Below are positions 31,650-38,723 of a stretch of 38,723 nt of DNA, piece by piece. Made by a program: the position numbers and the translations under genes. Each line of letters starts with the position of its first letter. The stretch's first letter is position 1. A model generated the notes under the pieces. That model was given only the letters and a program-made list of their open reading frames with translations, was not told the origin of the DNA and did not search any database. The DNA is taken from contig JAFSMO010000053.1 of NCBI GenBank assembly GCA_017447865.1, positions 1-38,723 of the forward strand. The letters are read 5' to 3'. The DNA comes from Thermoguttaceae bacterium (GTDB lineage: Bacteria; Planctomycetota; Planctomycetia; Pirellulales; Thermoguttaceae).

Positions 31650-32681
31650 ATGGCAATTTGCAAACTGAATCAGCTCGAAAGCGGCGGCCCCGAAGCGGAC
31701 GTTTTTGCCGTTTTGACCGTCCGTGAAAGACTGGTCGCCTCGAACGGGAAGCCGTACTACCGCGTGGCGTTTCGGGACGAGACGAAGGAAGTCAATTTTC
31801 CGATCTGGGAGAACACGCCGACGTTCCAGCTCTGCGACAAAAACTGGGAAGTGGGCGCGCACTACAAACTCCGGGCGAGTTTTGTGGAGGACCGTTTTGG
31901 CGGGAAGCTGGAGATCCGCCGGATCCGTCTGGCGACCGAAGCGGACCAGGCCGACGGTTACGACCCGAACATGGGGGTCCCGCGGTCGAAATTCGACCCG
32001 GAGACGATGTACGGCGACATCATGCGGATCCTTGACGAAAACATTACGGACCCGGGGCTTTTGAAACTCGTGCGTTTCATTTACGAGTCGCATCGGGATG
32101 AAATTCTGAAATGCTCGGCGGCCATGGGGAAGCATCACGCGTGCATGGGCGGTCTGCTTGAGCACACGCGGAACGTTTTGTGGACCACGGTCACGCTGGC
32201 GAAACGGTACGAAACGATCCTCCCGGACCTCCAGCCCCCGCTGAACCGGAGCGTCGCGGCCGCCGGCGCCGCCCTGCACGACATTGGAAAGCTCCGCGAG
32301 CTTCACCAGACCGACACGGGTTTCGAGTACACGGCGGAGGGAAATCTTCTCGGCCACATCGTCATCGGGCGCGATTACGTCCGGGACGCTGCCGCGGAAC
32401 TGCGCCGGACCGACAAAGAATTCCAGCTCGATTTCGAGGTTCAGCTCCGGCTCGAGCACACGATCCTCTCCCACCAGCGCCTCCCGGAATGGGGCTCACC
32501 CAAGACGAACATGACGCCGGAGTCGCTTTTGATCCACTACGCCGACGACATCGACGCGAAATATTACATCATGTACGCGATCCTCCGGGAAACACCGGAA
32601 GGGACCGAATTTTCCGACACGCGAAACACGATGAAGACCACCATTTTCAAAGGGCTGAAGCACGATGAAACCAACGAATAG
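31650..32681 (+). CDS. OB-fold/HD-domain 3'-5' exoribonuclease, YhaM-like
   Basis: From the ATG at 31650 the protein has 343 residues. An N-terminal OB-fold-like domain (about 1-115, with SNGKPYYRVAFRDETKEVNFPIWENT) precedes an HD domain with AMGKHHACMGGLLEHTRNV, ALHDIGKL, a further His in HTILSHQ and a DDID near the end. YhaM degrades RNA 3'-5' and can act on DNA. CAGGAG lies 6-7 bases before the ATG; the longer upstream frame overlaps the previous gene and is rejected. The next gene starts 17 bases before its stop. Confidence 0.85.
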   Translation: MAICKLNQLESGGPEADVFAVLTVRERLVASNGKPYYRVAFRDETKEVNFPIWENTPTFQLCDKNWEVGAHYKLRASFVEDRFGGKLEIRRIRLATEADQADGYDPNMGVPRSKFDPETMYGDIMRILDENITDPGLLKLVRFIYESHRDEILKCSAAMGKHHACMGGLLEHTRNVLWTTVTLAKRYETILPDLQPPLNRSVAAAGAALHDIGKLRELHQTDTGFEYTAEGNLLGHIVIGRDYVRDAAAELRRTDKEFQLDFEVQLRLEHTILSHQRLPEWGSPKTNMTPESLLIHYADDIDAKYYIMYAILRETPEGTEFSDTRNTMKTTIFKGLKHDETNE

Positions 32682-33696
32682 TCCACGATTCGCCCAGCGC
32701 CGAAAGCAGGAATCGGAATCCGCCGCGGCTCAAAATCTGGCGGAAGCCCCGATCCAGCTGCACAGTTCGCGCCGGCGTCAGCTCAACGTGCGTCCGAACC
32801 GGCGGCTCTGGCTGGAAAACTTCCTGGCCTACTCGGCGGGGGAGTGCCACCTCTCGCAGAATACCGTGGCGGCGTACCGGCGCGACCTCGAGCGGTTTTA
32901 CGTCTGGCTCGGGGACCAGGACCTTTTCACCCTGAAAATTTCGGACTTTTCGTCGTACGTCGGCTGGCTGCACGACCAGGACCTCGCGCCGGCGTCCATG
33001 GCCCGGCACATCGTTTCGCTGCGCATTTTCTACAAATATTTGCAGCTTGAAGGACTCGTGCACGACTCTCAGGTGGAACTGCTCGGAAGCCAGAAACTTT
33101 GGGAGCGCGTGCCGAAATTCCTCACGCCGAAGCAGGTCGAGCTCCTTCTGGCGGCGCCGAACCCGGACGTGGACCGGAACTGGCTGCGCGACCGGGCGAT
33201 CCTGGAGACGCTCTACGCGACCGGCTGCCGCGTTTCGGAGATTGCGTCGATGCGTCTGGCAGACGTTCATCTCGAGGAGCATTTCTGCAAATGCACGGGA
33301 AAAGGAAGCAAGCAGCGAATCGTTCCGCTCGGCGAAAAGGCGGTGAACGCCCTGATCATGTACCTCGAGGAGGAGTACCCGATCCTGGCGGAACGCGCCC
33401 AGCGGCACGGGGAAGAGCCGGTTTTCCTTTTTATGTCGTGCCACGGACGATTCCTTGACCGGCACCGGATCTGGGAGCTGATCAAGCGCTACGCCGTCCG
33501 CGCGGGGATCCGGACCGACATCAGTCCGCACACGATGCGGCACAGTTTCGCGACTCACCTCCTGATGAACGGCGCCGACCTGCGTCAGGTGCAGGAAATG
33601 CTCGGCCACGCGAACATCATGACGACGCAGATCTACACGCACGTCGATACGAAACGGCTCAAGGCGATCCACAAAAAGTTCCACCCGAGGAGCTGA
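32665..33696 (+). CDS. xerD: Tyrosine recombinase XerD/XerC
   Basis: A 343-residue tyrosine recombinase with complete catalytic set: Arg189 (TGCRVSE), Lys213 (GKGSK), His289 and Arg292 (PHTMRHSF), His315 (LGHANI) and Tyr324 (TQIYTHV), with spacings equal to those of E. coli XerD. The SAM-like N-terminal domain is at about 45-135; a ~40-residue N-terminal extension is unusual. It resolves chromosome dimers at dif with a partner. The start overlaps the yhaM-like gene by 17 bases, so it belongs to that operon and is not an integrase of the island on the other strand. Confidence 0.9.
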   Translation: MKPTNSPRFAQRRKQESESAAAQNLAEAPIQLHSSRRRQLNVRPNRRLWLENFLAYSAGECHLSQNTVAAYRRDLERFYVWLGDQDLFTLKISDFSSYVGWLHDQDLAPASMARHIVSLRIFYKYLQLEGLVHDSQVELLGSQKLWERVPKFLTPKQVELLLAAPNPDVDRNWLRDRAILETLYATGCRVSEIASMRLADVHLEEHFCKCTGKGSKQRIVPLGEKAVNALIMYLEEEYPILAERAQRHGEEPVFLFMSCHGRFLDRHRIWELIKRYAVRAGIRTDISPHTMRHSFATHLLMNGADLRQVQEMLGHANIMTTQIYTHVDTKRLKAIHKKFHPRS

Positions 33697-33706
33697 AGCT
33701 TTAAAA

Positions 33707-33974
33707 AGAAAAACTCCTCAAACCCCGCGTACGCGACGCTCAATCCCAGAGAAAACGCCCAAGGCCGCAATAGGCCCCGCGGATCAGGCGGATGGGGCGG
33801 ATTTGGGCGGATTGGATTTTAAATCATGAAGCTTTGGAGTGTTCGCGCCCGTTTGGAACGATTCAATTCAATATTCAAAATCCGCCTTAATCCGCCTGAT
33901 CCGCCTAATCCGCGGGGCCTATAGTCGCTGGATTTTGCAGCGGGCTGGACGTGAACTTCGAGCTGGTCCCTTTT
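33707..33974. repeat. ~270-bp palindromic repeat, copy A
   Basis: Begins AGAAAAACTCCTCAAACCCC, contains CCCCGCGTACGCGA and GGCGGAT-type 7-9 base repeats, and has an inner inverted repeat: ATAGGCCCCGCGGAT (from about 33771) recurs in inverse as ATCCGCGGGGCCTAT (33908-33922). A second copy at 34988-35260 has the same orientation. Copy A starts 11 bases after the xerD stop. Confidence 0.85.
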
Positions 33975-34010
33975 CACAAAAATTTCCTTTTTTTTCCCGA
34001 AATTTTCTGA

Positions 34011-34047
34011 AAATCCGGTTTCGGACGGTAGTCAAAACCGGATTTTT
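34011..34047 (+). terminator. Intrinsic terminator after xerD
   Basis: AAATCCGGTTT (34011-34021) pairs fully with AAACCGGATTT (34035-34045) and is followed by TT. It ends the nucleosidase-yhaM-xerD unit. Confidence 0.8.
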
Positions 34048-34050
34048 AAT

Positions 34051-34056
34051 TATAAT
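34051..34056 (+). promoter_or_regulatory. -10 element of the aldo/keto reductase gene
   Basis: An exact TATAAT directly behind the terminator and about 50 bases before the ATG at 34108. The best -35 at 16 bases (TAGTCA) is weak. Confidence 0.4.
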
Positions 34057-34107
34057 AAAGGAAACCTTGGTTTCGTTCCTTCCTTCATTCCTCGTTAGGG
34101 TTCAATC

Positions 34108-34986
34108 ATGAAACGCCGTCAATTTCTCGAAACGACGCTGGCCAGCCTGACCGCTGCGCCGCTTTTGGCCTCCCAGGAGTTTTCGACCGACCCGGTCGCG
34201 CAGGTCCAGCTCACGCCGGAGATCTCCTGCTCCCGCATCGGCTTTGGGACGGGAGTCCACGGCGGCGGACGCCAAAGCAATATTACACGCATGGATCGCG
34301 CCTTTGCGGTCGATCTGGTCCGTTACGCCTACGACTGCGGCATCCGCTTCTTCGACATGGCGGACATGTACGGGTCCCACTCCATCGTGGCGGAGGCCCT
34401 GGAGGGAAAACCGCGGGATTCTTACGTCCTGAGCTCCAAGATCTGGCACCAGCGCGGCGGGATCCCCGAGCCGGAACGGCTTTCGGCAGAGGAGATCGTT
34501 CCGCGTTTCCTCAAGGAACTGAAGACCGACTACCTCGACGTCGTTCAGCTCCACTGCATGCGGAACGCGGAGTGGGTCCAGGAGCATGAAGTCCAGTTCG
34601 AGCCGTTGGAGCGTCTCAAGAAGAAGGGGATCATCCGCGCCCACGGCGTTTCGTGCCACGGCCACGACGCGGCGCAAATTGCCGCCGTTCATCCGTGGGT
34701 GGACGTCATGCACATCCGGATCAATCCCGAGAATAAAGTCATGAGCGCGACGTGGGACGAGACCCTTCCGGTCATCAAAAAGGCCAAGGAAAACGGAAAG
34801 GGCGTGATCATGATGAAAGTCCTGGGTGAGGGCAGGATCGACACGCCGGAGGCCCGCCGCGCGTCAACGTTTGCCGTGACCCAGAAGTCGGGCGGCGACG
34901 TGATGATCATCGGCTTTGAAAAACGCCAGCACATCGACGAGTTCCTGACCAACGTCACGGACGCGCTGAAAGAAATGGCGCACTGA
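34108..34986 (+). CDS. Tat-exported aldo/keto reductase
   Basis: A 292-residue protein starting MKRRQFLETTLASLTAAPLL, a twin-arginine signal, so it should be exported folded with its cofactor. The AKR tetrad is Asp83, Tyr88 (FFDMADMYG), Lys111 (LSSKIW) and His149 (QLHCM). IGFGTGVHGGG and IIRAHGVSCHG follow the family order. Such exported oxidoreductases with a Tat leader are common in planctomycetes; substrate unknown. The gene is flanked by two direct copies of a palindromic repeat. Confidence 0.88.
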   Translation: MKRRQFLETTLASLTAAPLLASQEFSTDPVAQVQLTPEISCSRIGFGTGVHGGGRQSNITRMDRAFAVDLVRYAYDCGIRFFDMADMYGSHSIVAEALEGKPRDSYVLSSKIWHQRGGIPEPERLSAEEIVPRFLKELKTDYLDVVQLHCMRNAEWVQEHEVQFEPLERLKKKGIIRAHGVSCHGHDAAQIAAVHPWVDVMHIRINPENKVMSATWDETLPVIKKAKENGKGVIMMKVLGEGRIDTPEARRASTFAVTQKSGGDVMIIGFEKRQHIDEFLTNVTDALKEMAH

Positions 34987-34987
34987 G

Positions 34988-35260
34988 AGAAAAACTTCTA
35001 AAGCCCCGCGTACGCGAGACCCAATCCCCCCAAAAAAACGCCCAAGGCCGCACCAGGCCCCGCGGATCAGGCAGATTGGGCGGATTCAGGCGGATTGGAT
35101 TTTTAAATTATTTAAATTTTGAAGTGTTCGCGCCCGTTTTGAGCGCTTCAATTCAATATTCAAAAATCCGCCTAAATCCGCCTGATCCGCCCAATCCGCG
35201 GGGCCTATAGTCGCTGGATTTTGCGGCGAGCTGGGCGTGACCTTTGGGCTGGTCTCATTT
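34988..35260. repeat. ~270-bp palindromic repeat, copy B
   Basis: Shares with copy A the start (GAAAAACTTCTAAAGCCCC), CCCCGCGTACGCGAG, GAAGTGTTCGCGCCCGTT, CGGGGCCTATAGTCGCTGG and the end (GAGCTGGGCGTGACC, GCTGGTC). The same inner inverted repeat is present. It starts almost at the aldo/keto reductase stop and ends 12 bases before the converging gene. Confidence 0.85.
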
Positions 35261-35271
35261 GTAAGGGCGTT

Positions 35272-36306
35272 CTATTTCCACTTCTCGACCCACCACCGGG
35301 CTTTATAGATCATCCCGTCTTTGAGCGTTCCGACGGGCGTCAGCTGGTCGTTGAAGAACGGAATGCGGTCGGACCAGTAGCTCTTCGTCGGGGCCTGGAT
35401 GATGAGCGTCCCTTCGGGCGACTGCGAAATGCTCTTGATCGAGCGTTTCTCGGCCGGCGTACTGTCTGGAGGCAGGAGCCACGTGAACTCTTTCTTCTGA
35501 ATGTCGAACACACCGACCCCTATGCCGGTCACGAAAAGCGCGCGCTGATTCGGCACGGGGTACAGATCGTGCCCGCCCAGTGCCGGGGTTCCGCGGACCG
35601 GGACCGAAAACTCTTTCGTAAACTGCGGGTCTTTTTTGTTGAAATTGTATTTGTAGCCGGCGAGTTCCGTGTAGCCCAGGACCCAGAGGATCTGGAGCTC
35701 ATCGTCCCAGACCACGCCATGCCCGCCGTAGGTGGGATACTGCGCCCCCTTCGGGTTGGGCTTCAGCCGGGAGTCGGCGTTGATCGCGTCATTCCCTTCC
35801 GGAACGGGCCAGACGGTGAACAGGCCGCCGCTGGAGATCGAGACGATGTTTCCGTCCGGCAGGAGCTCGATCGAGTGCGGGTTCCCGTCGATGTGCGAGT
35901 AAAAGAGGCACGCTTTGTCGGCTAGACGGATCAGGGCGATCCCGCTGCCGGAGGCCGTCACGAGCAGGTGGGACGTTCCGCGCGCCGGCTTGCACTCGTC
36001 GGGATTGCGGAACCATTTGTAATGCTCGGGATTGATCTGCGGCGACATTTCGGGGGACCACTCCCAAACGACCGATTCGGGCTGGTTCCAGTCGGTGCCG
36101 GGTTTCAGGATGAGGATCTTGTGCCGGAACTGGTCGCAAACGACCACGTTGGCGCTGAACGGCCCGGCCGGTACCGCATCGGACACGATCTGAGCGTGCA
36201 TTTTGGCCAGTGCGTCGGCGAGATCTTCCGCCTGAACCGGACTGGAAAATGCGCAAAGCGCGAGAAGAATCAACGGGAAGGAAAGGAAGGAAACGAGTTT
36301 TTTCAT
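35272..36306 (-). CDS. Exported beta-propeller-like protein (DUF6528-like)
   Basis: From MKKLVSFLSFPLILL the protein has 344 residues: a Sec signal (cut after VQA), then VVVCDQFRHKILILKPG, VVWEWSPEMSP, ARGTSHLLVTASGSGIALIRL, NPHSIELLPDGNIVSISSGG and GGHGVVWDDELQILWVLGY, repeated strands of a six- or seven-blade propeller. I recognise the family only as DUF6528-like. It may bind or act on a carbohydrate; unknown. The longer start 33 bases upstream lacks a signal-like N-terminus and was rejected. Confidence 0.75.
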   Translation of the reverse strand: MKKLVSFLSFPLILLALCAFSSPVQAEDLADALAKMHAQIVSDAVPAGPFSANVVVCDQFRHKILILKPGTDWNQPESVVWEWSPEMSPQINPEHYKWFRNPDECKPARGTSHLLVTASGSGIALIRLADKACLFYSHIDGNPHSIELLPDGNIVSISSGGLFTVWPVPEGNDAINADSRLKPNPKGAQYPTYGGHGVVWDDELQILWVLGYTELAGYKYNFNKKDPQFTKEFSVPVRGTPALGGHDLYPVPNQRALFVTGIGVGVFDIQKKEFTWLLPPDSTPAEKRSIKSISQSPEGTLIIQAPTKSYWSDRIPFFNDQLTPVGTLKDGMIYKARWWVEKWK

Positions 36307-36343
36307 GGTTGAATCCTTTGGGTAAAAAATCAAGATCAAAAGG

Positions 36344-36605
36344 CTCCCCTGAAAGGGGGGCTGCCGAGCGTAGCGAGGCTGGGGGGTTCTGAAAGTGCGA
36401 CGGTTTTTCCCGGTTTTTGAACCCCTCCGGCCCTTCGGGCCACCTCTTGAGCGTTTAAAGGCCCACCTGAAAGGGGGGCTGCCGGCGAGCGGTGGGCTTT
36501 TTGCCCACTGTAAACTGGGGGGTTCAGGCCAAAGGACGGATTTTCCTCTGGTTCTGAACCCCTCCGCCCCTTCGGGGCACCTCCCCTTGCAGGGGAGGCT
36601 TTCAA
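36344..36605. repeat. Palindromic repeat cluster
   Basis: Two related units, with CCTGAAAGGGGGGCTGCCG at about 36349 and again at 36469, each followed by a GGGGGGTTC and an inverted GAACCCCTCCG.CCCTTCGGG block (36419 and 36556). This fills most of the 453-base gap between the two genes; any frames across it are repeat-derived. Confidence 0.75.
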
Positions 36606-36686
36606 TGGGGAGCGCTCAGGGGAGGCGAGTTTTACGGCGTTTCACTCTAAAATACTCGATTTTTCGTTGAGCGTCAAGTCCCCCCC

Positions 36687-36715
36687 TTGACTTTTTCAAG
36701 GCTGGTCCTTAAAAT
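36687..36715 (+). promoter_or_regulatory. Promoter of the glycoside-hydrolase-like gene
   Basis: TTGACT (36687-36692) and TAAAAT (36710-36715), each 5 of 6 to consensus, with a 17-base spacer, about 45 bases upstream of the ATG. Confidence 0.7.
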
Positions 36716-36759
36716 GAGAGAAAACGTCACCCCTCCCACCCTTTCCAACTCTCACGACC

Positions 36760-38643
36760 ATGAAACACTTCACCCTCCTTTTTTTCGCCGTGCTTTTTGC
36801 TCTTTCCTTTTTCCCCGCTCCTGAGACGGACGCGCAGACGCTCGACCCGCTGGAAACGCGCTGGACGTTCGGGAATCACGAGCCGATCCCGATGTACCGC
36901 CGGATCGGGCGGCGCAGCACCGGCGGGATCGAGGGGAGCGCGCAGTGGCTCGCCGACTGGCACCACTGGTACGACTCGGAAGCCTGCCCGGCCCAGATGG
37001 AAGCCCTCGGCCTGAATATGATCCACTCCCGCTTTTACAAAGGGTTGGGCTGGCAGTACGAGTCGCAGGATTTCCCGAACGTGCAGAAATTCGTCGCCAA
37101 CTGCCACAAACACCACGTCCGTGTGCTGGCGTATGTCCAGTACATGACGCTCTACTACGAGGTGATGAAAGACGAGATCCCGGACCTGGAGACGTGGGCC
37201 GCCATCGACGAAAACGGGAAGAGGGCGTTCTACGGCAGCACGGACTACTTCCGCTGGCTCCCGTGTGAGGGAAACCCGAAATTTGAGGAAAATCTGAAAA
37301 AAGTCATTCGGATCGCGCTGACCGACGGCGGGTTTGACGGCCTGATGTTCGATAATGCGTGGGGCGAACGGTGCTACTGCGAGCGCTGCACGAAGGCGTT
37401 CCGCGAGTACCTCGAGAAAAAATGCGACCCGTTCGGGCGGCTGGGGATCCCGTCGTTCCGCCACATCGAGATCCCCCAGCGGGCGAAGTTCGGCGAGATC
37501 CAGGACCCGCTCTACCAGGAGTGGCTTCTGTTCCGGACGGAGCGGCACTCGGCCCTCTTCCAGCGGCTGACGGCTTACGCCCGGTCGATCAAGCCCGACG
37601 CCATCGTGACGGCCAACACGTGGGACATTCGGAACCCGAATCTGGCGTGGCGCGACTCGTACGACATTCCGGAAATGACGCGGGATTTCACTTTCCTTCT
37701 CTCGCAGGACCCGAACGCGCCGCGGGTTTTGAACGGCGGGATCATTAATCGGGTGCGCGAGCTGAAACTCGGTCAGGCGCTCGGAAAGCCGGTTCTGGCC
37801 CTCTGCGATCAGGACGCGGGGATCCAGACCGAGGACCAGTACCTGCTCCCGCTTTGGGAAGACGCGGTTTTTGGCGGGATCCCGACCGACCGGACGATCA
37901 TGAAGCCCGACCGCGAGCACTTCGTTTCGCCGGAGGTGATCGCGTTCCGGAAACCGCTTCTGGAGCGTTTCAACCAGGAGATCCGCGAGAACCGCCCGGC
38001 CTTTGCGGCTCCGACCTGGAACCCGGTCCGCGTGCTGATTTCCCGCGAGTCGCAGTTCTTCTCCGAGGCGGCGTTTCTCGGTCTTTTTGCGGCCGAGGAG
38101 GTCCTTCTGAGGAACCACGTCCCGTACGGGCTTCTGCTCACGTCGGCAAAAGACCCGATGCAGATCCCGGAGGACTGCGAGCTTCTGGTCGTGCCGGACC
38201 AGCGATGCTTGAGCGAGGCGGAGATCGATCGGCTCGCCGCGTGGGCCAAAGGGGGCGGGAAGCTCTTCCTTTCCGGCCCGGTCGGCGATTACGACGAGCT
38301 GTACCGCCAGCGGCGCGAAAATCGGCTTTTGCGTGAGGTGAAAGACCTTCCGAACGTGGTGTACCGCGCAGACGCCGACCAGTCGCCCGGCCGCATGAAC
38401 ACGAAAGGGTGGGAAGAATGGGTGAAAAAAGACGGTGGGAAGCGCCTGATCGCCGACGTCCGGACGCTCTGGACGCCGCCCGTGGAGCTGGACCTCCCGC
38501 AGACGGTTTTCACCGAGTGGAAGCGCGACGGGGATCGGCTTTACATTCATTTCGTGAACTACCTGCCCGAGACGGTCCAAGCCGAGGGCGTGGGTGAGTT
38601 CCGTGAGCACGCGCTGAGAGTGGTGGAGCTTCCGACTCGTTAA
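36760..38643 (+). CDS. Secreted glycoside-hydrolase-like protein (GHL/GH42-like)
   Basis: A 627-residue protein with a signal peptide (KHFTLLFFAVLFALSFF, cut near DAQT). Residues about 40-390 look like a TIM barrel: WHHWYDSEACPAQMEALGLNMIHSRF, HHVRVLAYVQYM, DGLMFDNAWGERCYCERCTKAF (candidate catalytic Asp in LMFDN) and ALCDQDAGIQTEDQYLLP. Residues about 410-545 resemble the class I amidotransferase-like trimerisation domain of GH42 enzymes (VLISRESQFFSEAAFLGL, LLVVPDQRCLSEAEID, WAKGGGKLFLSGPVG), and a beta-rich tail follows. Function is inferred from layout; the acid/base residue is not assigned. A strong promoter precedes it and a terminator follows it. Confidence 0.72.
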   Translation: MKHFTLLFFAVLFALSFFPAPETDAQTLDPLETRWTFGNHEPIPMYRRIGRRSTGGIEGSAQWLADWHHWYDSEACPAQMEALGLNMIHSRFYKGLGWQYESQDFPNVQKFVANCHKHHVRVLAYVQYMTLYYEVMKDEIPDLETWAAIDENGKRAFYGSTDYFRWLPCEGNPKFEENLKKVIRIALTDGGFDGLMFDNAWGERCYCERCTKAFREYLEKKCDPFGRLGIPSFRHIEIPQRAKFGEIQDPLYQEWLLFRTERHSALFQRLTAYARSIKPDAIVTANTWDIRNPNLAWRDSYDIPEMTRDFTFLLSQDPNAPRVLNGGIINRVRELKLGQALGKPVLALCDQDAGIQTEDQYLLPLWEDAVFGGIPTDRTIMKPDREHFVSPEVIAFRKPLLERFNQEIRENRPAFAAPTWNPVRVLISRESQFFSEAAFLGLFAAEEVLLRNHVPYGLLLTSAKDPMQIPEDCELLVVPDQRCLSEAEIDRLAAWAKGGGKLFLSGPVGDYDELYRQRRENRLLREVKDLPNVVYRADADQSPGRMNTKGWEEWVKKDGGKRLIADVRTLWTPPVELDLPQTVFTEWKRDGDRLYIHFVNYLPETVQAEGVGEFREHALRVVELPTR

Positions 38644-38659
38644 AGACTAGGTGGCGAGC

Positions 38660-38685
38660 GGGGGCAGTTATGCCCCCGTATTTTT
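38660..38685 (+). terminator. Intrinsic terminator after the hydrolase-like gene
   Basis: GGGGGCA (38660-38666), loop GTTA, TGCCCCC (38671-38677), followed by GTATTTTT. It lies 16 bases after the stop codon. Confidence 0.82.
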
Positions 38686-38723
38686 GAACGAAAGAAACAT
38701 TTTACGGGGGCATAACTGCCCCC
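38660..38723. repeat. Perfect 21-bp inverted repeat of the terminator hairpin
   Basis: Arms 38660-38680 and 38703-38723 are exact reverse complements separated by 22 bases, and each arm contains the same 18-base palindrome. The right arm ends at the window edge, so the match may extend further. Confidence 0.85.

Noticed and set aside
32665..33696. XerD-like gene as integrase of the phage island
   Set aside because: It overlaps the yhaM-like gene in a host operon, lies over 2 kb outside the island on the other strand, and matches XerD spacing. A role in insertion cannot be fully excluded.
33771..35220. GGCGGAT-type repeats as a possible CRISPR array
   Set aside because: Units are 7-9 bases with no regular spacers, lie within palindromic elements, and no cas genes are present.
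36336..36605. 89-residue minus-strand frame in the repeat cluster
   Set aside because: Its sequence is only a translation of the palindromic repeats and has no ribosome-binding site or domain.
36727..38610. 627-residue minus-strand frame opposite the hydrolase-like gene
   Set aside because: The plus strand has a signal peptide, promoter and terminator; the antisense frame is an Arg/Val/Leu/Pro-rich shadow.

Overview
The window looks like a chromosomal segment of a Planctomycetota-type bacterium, possibly a host-associated or gut relative of Pirellulales. This is inferred from the gene set: a DUF1570-type exported metallopeptidase, a bacterial topoisomerase VI B subunit, a sulfatase-family protein, a CpaC-like secretin flanked by Cys-rich exported proteins, a DUF6528-like propeller and a secreted GHL/GH42-like hydrolase. 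No rRNA or tRNA is present to confirm it.

Layout. (1) 1-1281: the acidic tail of a truncated gene and an exported HExxH peptidase. (2) 1326-3365: topoisomerase VI subunit B without a subunit A neighbour. (3) 3559-6821, minus strand: two small Cys-containing exported proteins around a BON-domain secretin. (4) 7090-10279, minus strand: a tight operon of a sulfatase-fold protein that has lost almost every catalytic residue, a GNAT acetyltransferase and a GT4 glycosyltransferase. (5) 10477-16576, plus strand: the housekeeping cluster phoH, 7TMR-HD c-di-AMP phosphodiesterase, ybeY, CBS/CorC membrane protein and ruvX; the last three genes overlap by ATGA.

(6) 16601-30297, minus strand: about 13.7 kb of phage-derived genes in one direction. 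In transcription order they are a small protein, a membrane-anchored trypsin-like protease, a ParB/Srx-fold protein, an ABC-ATPase/GNAT fusion, small and large terminase, portal, a 61-aa protein, prohead protease/scaffold, decoration protein, major capsid, a repeat-containing structural protein and seven small neck or structural genes. I see no tape measure, tail fibre, lysis, replication, repressor or integrase gene, and host genes flank both ends, so this is a head-and-packaging island (domesticated, satellite or GTA-like). Just upstream lies an exact TTGACA/TATAAT promoter, a string of stem-loops and a hairpin with a U-run: a probable ~150-nt ncRNA or leader for the island.

(7) 30785-33696, plus strand: an MTA/SAH nucleosidase-like protein, a YhaM-like OB-HD nuclease and XerD. 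(8) 33707-35260: two ~270-bp palindromic repeats in direct orientation flanking a Tat-exported aldo/keto reductase. (9) 35272-38723: a DUF6528-like protein, a palindromic repeat cluster and a secreted glycoside-hydrolase-like protein, ended by an 18-bp palindromic terminator that is repeated in inverted orientation at the window edge.

Phage start sites were often moved inward from the longest frame, because the upstream part reads through tandem-repeat spacer DNA. Function calls come from motif reading alone; no search was run.
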